This document shows, piece by piece, positions 43,683 through 53,542 of a stretch of DNA of 64,000 bases. The notes under the pieces were generated by a model, which was given only the letters and a program-made list of their open reading frames with translations, had not been told where the DNA came from and did no database searches. Made by a program: the position numbers and the translations under genes. Every line of letters starts with the position of its first letter. The stretch's first letter is position 1. The stretch is from Pseudomonas lini (GTDB lineage: Bacteria > Pseudomonadota > Gammaproteobacteria > Pseudomonadales > Pseudomonadaceae), in the NCBI RefSeq assembly GCF_030812475.1, contig NZ_JAUSSR010000002.1:124001-188000 (forward strand), given 5' to 3'.

Positions 43683-44744
43683 ATGAGTTACAACGTCACT
43701 ATTGAACCGACCGGTGAAGTCATCGAAGTGGAGGAGGGCCAGACCATACTTCAGGCGGCGCTGCGCCAGGGTGTCTGGCTGCCGTTCGCCTGCGGGCATG
43801 GCACCTGCGCCACCTGCAAAGTGCAAGTGGTCGAGGGAGAAGTGGATATCGGCGCGGCCTCTCCATTCGCACTGATGGACATTGAACGTGACGAACGCAA
43901 GGTTTTAGCCTGCTGCGCCATACCACTCTCCGACCTGGTGATTGAGGCCGACGTCGATGCGGATCCGGACTTCCTCGGCCATCCGGTAGCGGATTACAAC
44001 GGGGTGATCAGTGCCATCGTCAATCTCTCGCCAACCATCAAGGGCGTGCACATCCGCCTGGACCGGCCTCTGCCGTTCCAGGCCGGGCAATACGTCAATC
44101 TGTCCTTTCCGGGCATAGACGGTACTCGCGCCTTCTCCCTGGCCAACCCGCCGAGCAAGGCCGACGAAATAGAGCTGCATGTGCGCCTGGTCGAGGGCGG
44201 GGTAGCCACCGGTTTTATCCACAACCAACTGAAAGTAGGCGATCAGGTGGAGCTGTCCGGGCCCTATGGACAGTTCTTCGTCCGCGACTCCCAGGCCGGC
44301 GCGTTGATCTTCATCTGCGGTGGTTCCGGGCTTTCCAGTCCGCAGTCGATGATCCTCGATCTGCTGGAGCGAGGCGACGGCCGCCAGATGACCCTGTTCC
44401 AGGGCGCTCGCAACCGTGCCGAGCTGTATAACCGCGAGTTGTTCGAGGGGTTGGCGGCGCAGCACGAACACTTCAGCTATGTGCCAGCGCTCAACCAGGC
44501 CAATGACGACCCTGAATGGCAAGGTTTCAAGGGCTTCGTACACGACGCCGTCAAGGCGCATTTCGACGGTCGTTTCAGTGGGCAGAAGGCCTACCTGTGC
44601 GGTCCTCCTCCCATGATCGACGCCGCCATTACAACCTTGATGCATGGTCGGTTGTTCGAGCGCGACATTTTCATGGAGAGGTTCTTCACCGCTGCTGACG
44701 GTAGCGCCGAGAGCTCCCGTTCGGCCCTGTTCAAACGCATCTGA
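43683..44744 (+). CDS. dmpP: Phenol hydroxylase reductase P5
   Basis: NADH-dependent reductase (353 aa) feeding electrons to DmpN. The N-terminal plant-type ferredoxin domain holds the [2Fe-2S] cysteines in CGHGTCATCK and CCAIP; the FAD-binding domain has RAFSLANPP (RxxS-type motif), and the NAD domain has FICGGSGLSSPQSM and AYLCGPPPMIDAAI. Length and order are standard for the family. Confidence 0.97.
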   Translation: MSYNVTIEPTGEVIEVEEGQTILQAALRQGVWLPFACGHGTCATCKVQVVEGEVDIGAASPFALMDIERDERKVLACCAIPLSDLVIEADVDADPDFLGHPVADYNGVISAIVNLSPTIKGVHIRLDRPLPFQAGQYVNLSFPGIDGTRAFSLANPPSKADEIELHVRLVEGGVATGFIHNQLKVGDQVELSGPYGQFFVRDSQAGALIFICGGSGLSSPQSMILDLLERGDGRQMTLFQGARNRAELYNRELFEGLAAQHEHFSYVPALNQANDDPEWQGFKGFVHDAVKAHFDGRFSGQKAYLCGPPPMIDAAITTLMHGRLFERDIFMERFFTAADGSAESSRSALFKRI

Positions 44745-44752
44745 GGTGCGCC

Positions 44753-45091
44753 ATGAACACGAGTGGTTTTGAAATTCGCGAAATCGTCAGCGGTCAGTCG
44801 TTCCGTTGCACGCCCGGTCTGTCGGTGCTGCACGCGATGGAGCAACAGGGTAAGCGTTGCGTGCCCGTAGGCTGCCGGGGAGGGGGCTGCGGGCTGTGCA
44901 AAGTGCGCATTCTGAGCGGTACCTACCAGTGTCGAAAGATGAGCTGTAGACATATTTCGCCCGAAGCGGCCCTGCAAGGTCTGGCCTTGGCCTGCCAATT
45001 GTTTCCCGAGACTGACCTGAGCATCGAATGCCTACGCCACCCAGGCCCAGGCGATTACAACAACAAGAACCAGCAAGAGGTGTTGTCATGA
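44753..45091 (+). CDS. dmpQ: Chloroplast-type ferredoxin of the meta pathway
   Basis: [2Fe-2S] ferredoxin of 112 aa (DmpQ/XylT type) that re-reduces and reactivates catechol 2,3-dioxygenase after substrate-caused iron oxidation. Cluster cysteines lie in [15 protein letters not shown] and LALACQ. It sits between the hydroxylase genes and dmpB, as in P. putida CF600, and its stop overlaps the dmpB start (ATGA). Confidence 0.93.
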   Translation: MNTSGFEIREIVSGQSFRCTPGLSVLHAMEQQGKRCVPVGCRGGGCGLCKVRILSGTYQCRKMSCRHISPEAALQGLALACQLFPETDLSIECLRHPGPGDYNNKNQQEVLS

Positions 45092-46011
45092 AAAAAGGCG
45101 TAATGCGACCTGGCCACGTCCAGCTTCGCGTACTCAATCTGGAGAGCGCTCTGATCCATTACCGCGACCTGCTCGGCCTGATCGAGATGGACCGCGACGA
45201 CCAGGGGCGCATCTATCTGAAGGCCTGGACCGAGGTCGACAAATTTTCCGTGGTGCTGCGTGAGGCTGACGAGCCTGGCATGGATTTCATGGGCTTCAAG
45301 GTGCTCGATGACGCAACCCTGACCAGGCTCAGCGAAGACCTGTTGAATTACGGGTGCATGATCGAAAGTATTCCCGCCGGAGAGCTCAAGGGATGCGGCC
45401 GGCGCATTCGTTTTCAGGCACCCTCCGGGCATTTTTTCGAGCTCTACGCCGACAAGGAATACACCGGAAAATGGGGCGTCGAAGAGATCAACCCGGAAGC
45501 CTGGCCACGCAATCTCGAAGGTATGCGGGCACAGCGTTTTGATCACTGCCTGATGTATGGCGACGAACTTCAGGCGACCCACGACCTGTTCACCGAGGTG
45601 CTCGGATTCTACTTGGCCGAGCAGGTGATTGACGACGACGGTACGCGTATCGCGCAGTTCCTCAGCCTTTCGACCAAGGCGCATGACGTGGCCTTTATTC
45701 ATCATGCAGAGAAGGGCAAGTTCCATCACGTCTCGTTCTTCCTGGAAACCTGGGAGGACATATTGCGCGCCGCCGACTTGATTTCCATGACCGACACGTC
45801 GATCGACATCGGCCCAACCCGCCACGGTCTGACCCATGGCAAAACCATTTACTTCTTCGACCCTTCGGGCAATCGCAACGAGGTGTTCTGTGGTGGGGAT
45901 TACAACTATCAGGACCATCGACCGGTGACGTGGTTGGCCAAGGACTTGGGTAAGGCGATTTTCTATCACGATCGTGTGCTGACCGAGAGTTTCCTGACGG
46001 TGCTGACTTGA
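45088..46011 (+). CDS. dmpB: Catechol 2,3-dioxygenase
   Basis: Extradiol ring-cleavage enzyme (307 aa, the classical XylE/DmpB length) converting catechol to 2-hydroxymuconic semialdehyde. The Fe(II) ligands H153, H214 and E265 stand at exactly the XylE positions, and the C-terminal [17 protein letters not shown] is the extradiol signature. ATG at 45088 overlaps dmpQ. It is the meta-route entry; a separate ortho enzyme (catA) is encoded at 58728. Confidence 0.97.
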   Translation: MKKGVMRPGHVQLRVLNLESALIHYRDLLGLIEMDRDDQGRIYLKAWTEVDKFSVVLREADEPGMDFMGFKVLDDATLTRLSEDLLNYGCMIESIPAGELKGCGRRIRFQAPSGHFFELYADKEYTGKWGVEEINPEAWPRNLEGMRAQRFDHCLMYGDELQATHDLFTEVLGFYLAEQVIDDDGTRIAQFLSLSTKAHDVAFIHHAEKGKFHHVSFFLETWEDILRAADLISMTDTSIDIGPTRHGLTHGKTIYFFDPSGNRNEVFCGGDYNYQDHRPVTWLAKDLGKAIFYHDRVLTESFLTVLT

Positions 46012-46045
46012 AACCCCGGCTCGCCTTATTGCAGAGAATGCGCAA

Positions 46046-47506
46046 ATGAAAGAGATCAAGCATTTCATTAATGGTGCCTTCGTAGGTTCGGTCAACGGCC
46101 GCACCTTTGAAGACATCAATCCGGTCAACGGCCAGCTCATCGGCCATGTGCACGAGGCCGGCCGGGCCGAGGTCGACGCCGCGGTGCAGGCGGCCCGAGC
46201 AGCATTGCACGGGCCGTGGGGCAAGATGAGCGTGGACGAGCGGGCGGCCATCCTGCACCGCGTGGCCGACGGGATTACAGCGCGCTTCGACGAGTTTCTG
46301 GACGCTGAATGTCTGGACACTGGCAAACCCGGGTCGCTCGCCCGCCATATCGATATTCCGCGCGGCGCAGCCAACTTCAAAGTGTTCGCCGACCTGCTGA
46401 AGAACGTGCCCGGCGAAGCTTTCGAGATGGGTACACCAGACGGCAGCGGTGCGATCAACTACGCGGTCCGGCGCCCCAAGGGAGTGATCGGTGTGATCAG
46501 TCCGTGGAATCTGCCGCTGCTGTTGATGACATGGAAAGTCGGGCCTGCCCTGGCGTGCGGCAACACCGTGGTGGTCAAGCCTTCCGAGGAAACCCCGTTG
46601 ACCGCGACTTTGCTGGGTGAGGTGATGCAGACGGCCGGCGTACCGCCCGGCGTGTACAACGTTGTTCATGGTTTCGGTGGTGACTCCGCCGGTGCCTTTC
46701 TCACCGAGCACCCGGATGTCGATGCGTTCACCTTTACTGGCGAGACCGGTACCGGCGAGCTGATCATGCGCGCCGCTGCCAAGGGCGTGCGTCAGGTCTC
46801 GCTGGAGCTGGGCGGCAAGAACGCCGGCATCGTCTTTGCCGATTGCGATATGGACAAGGCCATCGAAGGCACCCTGCGGTCGGCATTCGCCAACTGCGGC
46901 CAGGTTTGTCTCGGTACTGAGCGTTTGTACGTCGAACGCTCGATTTTCGACGAATTCGTCGCGCGGTTGAAAGCGGGTGCCGAGAACCTGGTGATCGGTC
47001 CGCCGAACGACCCGGCGAGCAACTTCGGTCCATTGGTGAGTCTCAAGCACCGCGAGAAGGTGCTGTCCTACTACCAACAAGCAATCGACGACGGTGCCAC
47101 CGTGGTCACTGGCGGGGGCGTGCCGCAGATGCCGGATGCGTTATCCGGCGGTGCCTGGATACAGCCAACTATCTGGACTGGGCTGGCCGACGACTCAGCG
47201 GTAGTCACTGAAGAAATCTTCGGGCCGTGCTGCCATATCCGTCCATTCGACAGTGAACCCGAAGCCATTGCCTTGGCGAACAGACTGCCCTACGGCCTGT
47301 CCGCGACTCTCTGGAGCGAGAACGTCGGCCGTGCTCACCGGGTCGCTGCACAACTGGAAGCCGGCATCGTCTGGGTCAATAGCTGGTTCCTGCGTGACCT
47401 GCGCACCGCCTTTGGTGGCAGCAAGCAATCCGGGATCGGCCGAGAAGGGGGTGTGCACTCGCTGGAGTTTTACACCGAACTGAAAAACATCTGCGTAAAG
47501 TTGTGA
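46046..47506 (+). CDS. dmpC: 2-Hydroxymuconic semialdehyde dehydrogenase
   Basis: NAD-dependent aldehyde dehydrogenase (486 aa) oxidising 2-hydroxymuconic semialdehyde to 4-oxalocrotonate. It shows ISPWNLPLLLMTWKVGPALACGNTVVVKPSE, the Glu in LELGGKNAGIVFADCD, the catalytic Cys in NCGQVCLGTERLYV and the end EFYTELKNICVKL, close to XylG/DmpC. Located between dmpB and dmpD in the standard order. Confidence 0.96.
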   Translation: MKEIKHFINGAFVGSVNGRTFEDINPVNGQLIGHVHEAGRAEVDAAVQAARAALHGPWGKMSVDERAAILHRVADGITARFDEFLDAECLDTGKPGSLARHIDIPRGAANFKVFADLLKNVPGEAFEMGTPDGSGAINYAVRRPKGVIGVISPWNLPLLLMTWKVGPALACGNTVVVKPSEETPLTATLLGEVMQTAGVPPGVYNVVHGFGGDSAGAFLTEHPDVDAFTFTGETGTGELIMRAAAKGVRQVSLELGGKNAGIVFADCDMDKAIEGTLRSAFANCGQVCLGTERLYVERSIFDEFVARLKAGAENLVIGPPNDPASNFGPLVSLKHREKVLSYYQQAIDDGATVVTGGGVPQMPDALSGGAWIQPTIWTGLADDSAVVTEEIFGPCCHIRPFDSEPEAIALANRLPYGLSATLWSENVGRAHRVAAQLEAGIVWVNSWFLRDLRTAFGGSKQSGIGREGGVHSLEFYTELKNICVKL

Positions 47507-47513
47507 GGCCGTC

Positions 47514-48374
47514 ATGAACGCACACGCAAACAGCCCTGAAATCGGTCGCGAAATCCTCGCCGCCGGCTATCGCACTAACCTGCATGACAGCGGCGAAGGT
47601 TTCCCGCTGATGATGATCCACGGCTCCGGCCCTGGAGTCACCGCCTGGGCCAACTGGCGCCTGGTGATACCGGAACTGGCCAAGAGCCGCCGGGTGATCG
47701 CTCCGGACATGCTCGGCTTCGGCTACAGCGAGCGTGCAGCAGACGGTCAATATCACCAGCAGCGCTGGGTCGAGCATGCACTTGGCGTGCTTGATGCGCT
47801 GGGCATCGAACAGGCCGACCTGATCGGTAACTCCTTCGGCGGCGGGTTGGCCCTGGCCTTGGCGATTCGCCACCCCGAGCGTGTACGTCGGCTGGTATTG
47901 ATGGGCAGCGTCGGCGTGAGCTTCCCGATCACTCCAGGACTGGATGAAGTCTGGGGTTACGAACCGTCCTTCGACAACATGCGCAAACTGATGGACACGT
48001 TTGCCTACGACCGTGGCCTGGTGACCGACGAGTTGGCCGAACTGCGCTACCAGGCCAGCGTACGTCCCGGTTTTCAGGAGTCGTTCGCGCAAATGTTCCC
48101 GGCACCGCGTCAGCGTTGGGTCGATGGTCTGGCCAGCAGCGAGGCGGATATTCGCGCCTTGCCCCATCAGACCCTGGTGATCCATGGACGCGAGGATCAG
48201 GTGATCCCCTTGGCCACGTCGCTGACCCTGGCCGATTTAATCGTCCGCGCGCAATTGCACGTATTTAACCAGTGCGGCCACTGGACGCAGATTGAACATG
48301 CCGCCCGCTTTGCGCGCCTGGTCGGTGACTTCCTCGCCGAGGCAGACGCCACTAGCCTTTCCTCAGAGAGATGA
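47514..48374 (+). CDS. dmpD: 2-Hydroxymuconic semialdehyde hydrolase
   Basis: Alpha/beta-hydrolase (286 aa) cleaving ring-fission products, especially from methylcatechols, to 2-oxopent-4-enoate and an acid. Oxyanion motif HGSGPG; nucleophile S107 in GNSFGG; acid in IHGREDQVIPL; catalytic His in NQCGHWTQIEH. It starts 7 bp after dmpC; its stop overlaps an ATG of dmpE. Confidence 0.95.
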   Translation: MNAHANSPEIGREILAAGYRTNLHDSGEGFPLMMIHGSGPGVTAWANWRLVIPELAKSRRVIAPDMLGFGYSERAADGQYHQQRWVEHALGVLDALGIEQADLIGNSFGGGLALALAIRHPERVRRLVLMGSVGVSFPITPGLDEVWGYEPSFDNMRKLMDTFAYDRGLVTDELAELRYQASVRPGFQESFAQMFPAPRQRWVDGLASSEADIRALPHQTLVIHGREDQVIPLATSLTLADLIVRAQLHVFNQCGHWTQIEHAARFARLVGDFLAEADATSLSSER

Positions 48375-48376
48375 GA

Positions 48377-49162
48377 ATGGACAAGATATTGATCAACGAG
48401 CTCGGCGACGAGCTATACCAGGCGATGGTTAACCGCGAAGCGATCAGCCCGCTGACCGAGCGCGGTTTCGACATCAGCATCGACGACGCCTATCACATCT
48501 CGCTGCGTATGCTCGAGCGCCGCCTGGCGGCCGGGGAGCAGATCATTGGCAAGAAGATCGGGGTTACCAGCAAGGCGGTGCAGAACATGCTCAATGTTCA
48601 CCAGCCGGACTTTGGTTACCTGACCAACCGCATGGTGTTCAACAGCGGCGAGGCGGTGCCTATCAGCCAGTTGCTGATGCAGCCCAAGGCCGAGGGCGAG
48701 ATCGCCTTCATCCTCAAAAAAGATCTGATTGGCCCCGGCGTGACCAACGCGGATGTGCTGGCTGCCACCGAATGCGTAATGCCTTGTTTCGAAATCGTCG
48801 ATTCGCGTATTCGCGACTGGAAAATCAAGATTCAGGACACGGTAGCGGACAACGCCTCCTGCGGCCTGTTCGTACTTGGTGACCAAGCCGTGTCGCCGCG
48901 CCAGGTCGACCTGGTCACCTGCGGCATGGTGGTAGAAAAGAATGGCCACGTGATCAGCACGGGGGCCGGTGCGGCGGCACTCGGATCACCGGTCAACTGT
49001 GTGGCCTGGCTAGCCAACACCCTTGGCCGCTTCGGTATCGCGCTCAAAGCCGGCGAAGTGATTCTTTCCGGTTCGCTGGTGCCGCTGGAGCCAGTCAAGG
49101 CTGGCGACATCATGCGCGTCGACATCGGTGGTATCGGCAGCGCCTCCGTGCGCTTTACCTGA
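48377..49162 (+). CDS. dmpE: 2-Oxopent-4-enoate hydratase
   Basis: Divalent-metal hydratase (261 aa) adding water to 2-oxopent-4-enoate to give 4-hydroxy-2-oxovalerate. N-terminus [18 protein letters not shown] and the segments [28 protein letters not shown] and [25 protein letters not shown] are DmpE/XylJ. An ATG at 48371, overlapping the dmpD stop, would add MR; 48377 matches the family. It is a paralogue of dmpH in the same fold. Confidence 0.95.
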   Translation: MDKILINELGDELYQAMVNREAISPLTERGFDISIDDAYHISLRMLERRLAAGEQIIGKKIGVTSKAVQNMLNVHQPDFGYLTNRMVFNSGEAVPISQLLMQPKAEGEIAFILKKDLIGPGVTNADVLAATECVMPCFEIVDSRIRDWKIKIQDTVADNASCGLFVLGDQAVSPRQVDLVTCGMVVEKNGHVISTGAGAAALGSPVNCVAWLANTLGRFGIALKAGEVILSGSLVPLEPVKAGDIMRVDIGGIGSASVRFT

Positions 49163-49177
49163 TCCTGGGAGCTAATA

Positions 49178-50116
49178 ATGAACAATAAACTCAAAGTTGC
49201 CATCGTCGGTTCCGGCAACATCGGCACCGACCTGATGATCAAGATCCTGCGTAACGCCAGGCACCTGGAAATGGCGGTCATGGTCGGTATCGACCCGGCC
49301 TCCGATGGCCTGGCCCGCGCGTCGCGCCTGGGCGTGGCCGTCACTCACGAAGGCGTCGAAGGCCTGACCCGCATGGACGTATTCAAGGACATCGACTTCG
49401 TGTTCGATGCCACCTCGGCCGGCGCCCACGTCAAGAACGACGCGTTCCTGCGTTCGATCAAACCCGGCATCCGTCTGATCGACCTGACGCCCGCGGCGAT
49501 CGGTCCGTACTGCGTGCCGGTGGTCAATCTGGAGCAGAACCTGGATCAGCTCAACGTCAACATGGTCACCTGTGGTGGCCAGGCGACCATTCCGATGGTC
49601 GCGGCGGTATCGCGGGTGGCGAAGGTGCATTACGCGGAAATCGTTGCTTCGATCGCCAGTAAATCCGCTGGCCCTGGGACTCGTGCCAATATCGACGAGT
49701 TCACCGAAACCACTTCCAAGGCCATCGAGGTCATTGGCGGTGCAGCCAAGGGCAAGGCAATCATCGTGATGAACCCGGCCGAGCCGCCATTGATGATGCG
49801 CGATACAGTGTTTGTGTTGTCCGAAGCGGCGGATCAGGCGCTGGTCGAGGCCTCCATCGTCGAAATGGCGGCGGCCGTGCAGGCTTATGTGCCGGGCTAT
49901 CGCCTCAAGCAGAACGTGCAGTTCGATGTCATCCCCGAAGACGCGCCGCTGCACATTCCCGGCCTCGGCACCTTCTCCGGGCTCAAGACTTCGGTGTTCC
50001 TCGAAGTCGAAGGCGCCGCCCATTATCTGCCAGCCTACGCCGGCAACCTCGACATCATGACCTCCGCAGCCTTGGCCACCGCCGAGCGCATGGCGCAGTC
50101 GATGCTCAACGCCTGA
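49178..50116 (+). CDS. dmpF: Acetaldehyde dehydrogenase (acylating)
   Basis: Converts acetaldehyde, NAD and CoA to acetyl-CoA (312 aa). N-terminal Rossmann motif [16 protein letters not shown]; catalytic Cys132 in [12 protein letters not shown]. It forms a channelling complex with the aldolase DmpG encoded 10 bp downstream. GGGAG precedes the ATG. Confidence 0.97.
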   Translation: MNNKLKVAIVGSGNIGTDLMIKILRNARHLEMAVMVGIDPASDGLARASRLGVAVTHEGVEGLTRMDVFKDIDFVFDATSAGAHVKNDAFLRSIKPGIRLIDLTPAAIGPYCVPVVNLEQNLDQLNVNMVTCGGQATIPMVAAVSRVAKVHYAEIVASIASKSAGPGTRANIDEFTETTSKAIEVIGGAAKGKAIIVMNPAEPPLMMRDTVFVLSEAADQALVEASIVEMAAAVQAYVPGYRLKQNVQFDVIPEDAPLHIPGLGTFSGLKTSVFLEVEGAAHYLPAYAGNLDIMTSAALATAERMAQSMLNA

Positions 50117-50126
50117 GGAGACCGAC

Positions 50127-51164
50127 ATGACTTTCAATCCTGGTAAAAAACTCTACATCTCAGACGTGACCCTGCGCGACGGCAGCCACGCGGTGCGCCA
50201 CCAGTATTCGCTGCAGAACGTGCAGGACATCGCCCGCGCCCTGGACAAGGCCAAGGTCGACTCGATCGAAGTGGCGCACGGTGATGGGCTGCAAGGCTCG
50301 AGCTTCAACTATGGCTTCGCCGCGCACACCGATCTGGAGTGGATCGAAGCGGCGGCCGATGTGATCAGTCACGCCAAAATCACCACCTTGCTGCTGCCCG
50401 GCATCGGCACCGTACATGACCTCAAAGCGGCCTACAACGCTGGAGCCCGGGTGGTGCGCATCGCCACCCATTGCACCGAGGCCGACGTGTCGAAACAGCA
50501 CATCGAGTACGCCCGCGAGCTGGGCATGGACACCGTCGGGTTCCTGATGATGAGCCACATGATCCCGGCCGAGCAGTTGGCTGCCCAGGCCAAGCTGATG
50601 GAAAGCTACGGCGCGACCTGCGTGTACATGGCCGACTCCGGTGGCGCGATGAACATGCAGGATGTGCGCGAGCGATTCCGCGCGTTCAAGGCGGTGCTCA
50701 AGCCGGAAACCGAAACCGGCATGCACGCGCATCACAACCTGTCGCTCGGCGTGGCCAACTCGATCACGGCGGTCGAGGAAGGCTGCGACCGCATCGACGC
50801 CAGCCTCGCCGGCATGGGCGCGGGCGCCGGTAACGCGCCGCTGGAAGTGTTCATCGCCGCCGCCGAACGCCTGGGCTGGAACCACGGCACCGACCTGTAC
50901 ACGCTGATGGATGCGGCGGATGACATCGTGCGTCCGCTGCAGGACCGCCCGGTGCGGGTCGACCGCGAGACCCTGGCCCTGGGTTACGCCGGCGTCTATT
51001 CAAGCTTCCTGCGCCACGCCGAAATCGCTGCCGCCAAGTACGGTCTCAAGACCCTCGATATCCTCGTCGAACTGGGCAAACGCCGGATGGTCGGCGGCCA
51101 GGAAGACATGATCGTCGACGTCGCCCTTGATCTTTTGGCCGCCCGTAAGGAGCAACGCTCATGA
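50127..51164 (+). CDS. dmpG: 4-Hydroxy-2-oxovalerate aldolase
   Basis: Mn-dependent class-II aldolase (345 aa) splitting 4-hydroxy-2-oxovalerate into pyruvate and acetaldehyde. HMGL-like TIM barrel with [16 protein letters not shown] (Arg-Asp of the active site), metal ligands in [13 protein letters not shown], and a C-terminal communication domain that docks DmpF. Its stop overlaps the dmpH start (ATGA). Confidence 0.97.
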   Translation: MTFNPGKKLYISDVTLRDGSHAVRHQYSLQNVQDIARALDKAKVDSIEVAHGDGLQGSSFNYGFAAHTDLEWIEAAADVISHAKITTLLLPGIGTVHDLKAAYNAGARVVRIATHCTEADVSKQHIEYARELGMDTVGFLMMSHMIPAEQLAAQAKLMESYGATCVYMADSGGAMNMQDVRERFRAFKAVLKPETETGMHAHHNLSLGVANSITAVEEGCDRIDASLAGMGAGAGNAPLEVFIAAAERLGWNHGTDLYTLMDAADDIVRPLQDRPVRVDRETLALGYAGVYSSFLRHAEIAAAKYGLKTLDILVELGKRRMVGGQEDMIVDVALDLLAARKEQRS

Positions 51165-51955
51165 AGCGTACCCTGACCCGCGAACAGGTGTTGGCCCTCG
51201 CCGAACATGTGGAAAACGCCGAACTGAATGTGCATGACATCAGCAAGGTGACTAACGATTATCCAGAAATGACCTTTGCAGACGCCTACGACGTGCAATG
51301 GGAAATCCGCCGGCGCAAGGAAGCCCGTGGCAACAAGATCGTCGGGATGAAGATGGGCCTGACCTCCTGGGCGAAAATGGCACAGATGGGTGTGGAGACA
51401 CCGATCTATGGCTTTCTCGCCGACTACTTCAGCATTGCCGACGGCGGCGTGGTGGACTGCTCGAAATTGATCCACCCCAAGATCGAGGCAGAGATCAGTT
51501 TCGTCACCAAGGCGCCTCTGTACGGCCCTGGTTGCCACATCGGTCAGGTACTGGCCGCCACCGACTTTGTTATCCCGACTGTGGAAGTGATTGACTCGCG
51601 CTTCGAGAACTTCAAGTTCGACCTGATCAGCGTGGTTGCCGACAACGCCTCATCGACCCGTTTTATCACAGGCGGGCAAATGGCCAATGTGGCCGACCTT
51701 GACCTGCGCACTCTCGGTGTTGTGATGGAGAAAAACGGTGAAGTGGTGGAACTCGGTGCTGGCGCTGCGGTGCTCGGTCATCCGGCGTCCAGTGTGGCGA
51801 TGTTAGCCAATCTGCTGGCCGAGCGCGGCGAACACATCCCGGCGGGTAGTTTCATAATGACCGGCGGCATCACCGCAGCGGTGCCGGTGGCGCCGGGTGA
51901 CAACATCACCGTACGTTACCAGGGCCTCGGCTCGGTTTCAGCACGCTTTATCTAA
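51161..51955 (+). CDS. dmpH: 4-Oxalocrotonate decarboxylase
   Basis: Metal-dependent decarboxylase (264 aa) giving 2-oxopent-4-enoate from 2-oxohex-3-enedioate; it works in complex with the hydratase DmpE. It shares the hydratase fold: [74 protein letters not shown] precedes the ATG, which overlaps dmpG by 4 bp. Confidence 0.96.
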   Translation: MKRTLTREQVLALAEHVENAELNVHDISKVTNDYPEMTFADAYDVQWEIRRRKEARGNKIVGMKMGLTSWAKMAQMGVETPIYGFLADYFSIADGGVVDCSKLIHPKIEAEISFVTKAPLYGPGCHIGQVLAATDFVIPTVEVIDSRFENFKFDLISVVADNASSTRFITGGQMANVADLDLRTLGVVMEKNGEVVELGAGAAVLGHPASSVAMLANLLAERGEHIPAGSFIMTGGITAAVPVAPGDNITVRYQGLGSVSARFI

Positions 51956-52007
51956 CCTCTTTTGCTGCCGGCTTGCGAGCCGGCCGCTAAACGCAAGGAA
52001 AGGCACC

Positions 52008-52199
52008 ATGCCGATTGCCCAGTTGTATATCCTCGAAGGTCGTACCGATGAACAGAAAGAAACGCTGATCCATGAAGTCAGCGAAGCGATGTCGCGTTCC
52101 CTGGACGCGCCTATCGAGCGGGTCAGAGTGATCATCACCGAAATGCCGAAAAACCATTTTGGTATCGGCGGTGAATCGGCGAGCAAGCTCAAGCGCTAG
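52008..52199 (+). CDS. dmpI: 4-Oxalocrotonate tautomerase
   Basis: Small tautomerase of 63 aa (62 after Met removal) using N-terminal Pro as base: [21 protein letters not shown], with conserved Arg12-type residues and [17 protein letters not shown] at the end. Last enzyme gene of the dmp operon order KLMNOPQBCDEFGHI. AAGGAAAGGCACC precedes the ATG. An upstream-extended open frame overlapping dmpH is not used. Confidence 0.96.
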   Translation: MPIAQLYILEGRTDEQKETLIHEVSEAMSRSLDAPIERVRVIITEMPKNHFGIGGESASKLKR

Positions 52200-52227
52200 T
52201 GTTTTTTTGATAAAAGGGGTGCCTCTG

Positions 52228-52258
52228 CTGGAAATGGCCTGGCTTCGTGTATTTCCAG
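52228..52258 (+). repeat. Inverted repeat after dmpI
   Basis: CTGGAAAT and ATTTCCAG pair perfectly around 15 nt, starting 29 bp after the dmpI stop. No T-run follows, so it may attenuate rather than end transcription into the downstream outer-membrane protein gene. The rest of the 272-bp gap (52200-52471) shows no sigma-54 motif. Confidence 0.5.
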
Positions 52259-52471
52259 GTTATTACGCTTCGCGCAGTTATTAAGCAGTCGTTGAAAAGC
52301 TAACAATACACCTGATGTTCAAGCTTTACTCCGCACCTTCGCAAGGATACCGCGATTGCCCCTTTACGCGTCCGGCACCAACCGATTCAACTGCAGCGCC
52401 AGCTCTAATAATTGATATTGCTGCGCACTCGAAACACTAACCAAGCACAATTCTGATATGGCGGAATTAAA

Positions 52472-53416
52472 ATGAATAATAACAAAAACAATACTTGTTC
52501 GGCACAAAAAACACCTTCTTTCAATGTTGTTTATTTCTTGTTTTTTACTTGTCTCAGCATGCTGGCTGTTGGCGTTGCAAACAGCGTTCAGGCAACAGAA
52601 GGTGGCGGATCCAGCTATCCAATGGGTGCTGAAAACTACATGAGTGGCGCCATGCCCCCGCCTGGTTTTTACGGTGTGGTTTTTTCGAACCATTACGATG
52701 CGGACTCACTGCGAAGCAACAGCGGAGAAAAACTGCCGGTAGATTTTCGAGTCAAAGCCAGTTCGATTGACCCGCGCTTTATCTGGGTCACCGATCAGCA
52801 GGTTTTAGGCGGCGCCCTGGGATTTCATACCATTATGCCTTTAGTTGACCTGAAGGTTGAGCTCAACGGCCAGTCGCAAAGGAAGCGGGGAGTGGGCGAT
52901 ATGATATTCGGCACGGCGCTGGGCTATCACTTGAGCGAGAAGTTTCACGCCATCCTTGCTCTCGATATCATAACGCCGACCGGTGAGTATGATCGTAATG
53001 ATCTGGCCAACATCGGTCGAAATTATTGGGGCATACAACCTATCGTCGCACTGTCATATATCGATCCTGCAGGATTGAATGTTGATGCAAAAATCATGTA
53101 CGACTTCAATCTGAAAAATAATGCTACCGATTACACCTCGGGGCAGGAGTTTCATATGGACTATGCAATGGGGTGGGGGCTTGGCAATGGTTGGGTCTTG
53201 GGCGTCGGTGGCTATATCTATCAGCAGACTACGGATGATCGGCAGTATGGTGAACGGATTGAAAACAACAAAGGGCATGCGTTTGCTATTGGTCCATCTA
53301 TTAAATATACCAGCAGTAAAGGTTGGTTTTTGACTGCGAAATGGCAACAGGAGTCAGAAGTGCGAAACAGAGCCGAAGGCAATGCGTATTGGTTGAAATT
53401 GGCGATACCTTTTTAG
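52472..53416 (+). CDS. Outer-membrane meta-pathway phenol degradation protein
   Basis: Predicted beta-barrel of 314 aa in the Phenol_MetA_deg (COG4313-like) family, often found beside phenol and other aromatic operons and probably helping uptake of hydrophobic substrates. A signal peptide (cleaved near SVQA-TEGGG) precedes GAENYMSGAMPPPGFYGVVFSNHYDADSLR. Alternating strands follow, and the last residues (YWLKLAIPF) end in aromatic Phe as expected for an outer-membrane protein. It is markedly more AT-rich than the dmp genes, so its origin may differ. It converges with the AraC gene. Confidence 0.85.
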   Translation: MNNNKNNTCSAQKTPSFNVVYFLFFTCLSMLAVGVANSVQATEGGGSSYPMGAENYMSGAMPPPGFYGVVFSNHYDADSLRSNSGEKLPVDFRVKASSIDPRFIWVTDQQVLGGALGFHTIMPLVDLKVELNGQSQRKRGVGDMIFGTALGYHLSEKFHAILALDIITPTGEYDRNDLANIGRNYWGIQPIVALSYIDPAGLNVDAKIMYDFNLKNNATDYTSGQEFHMDYAMGWGLGNGWVLGVGGYIYQQTTDDRQYGERIENNKGHAFAIGPSIKYTSSKGWFLTAKWQQESEVRNRAEGNAYWLKLAIPF

Positions 53417-53542
53417 ATGAGCCTGGTCTGATTTGTAACGAGTGCGCTCTTTACGCTGCTGGAGCGCCCCCCAACCGTCATGTGTAAATGGTTCGATAGC
53501 GCTCACGGGTGATTTGATCGTCGTCCTTAGGCCTTGGGCTCG

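Noticed and set aside
45055..47080. Two long minus-strand open frames (467 and 461 codons) opposite dmpB and dmpC
   Set aside because: No motifs, no ribosome sites, and the plus-strand genes are complete with catalytic residues.
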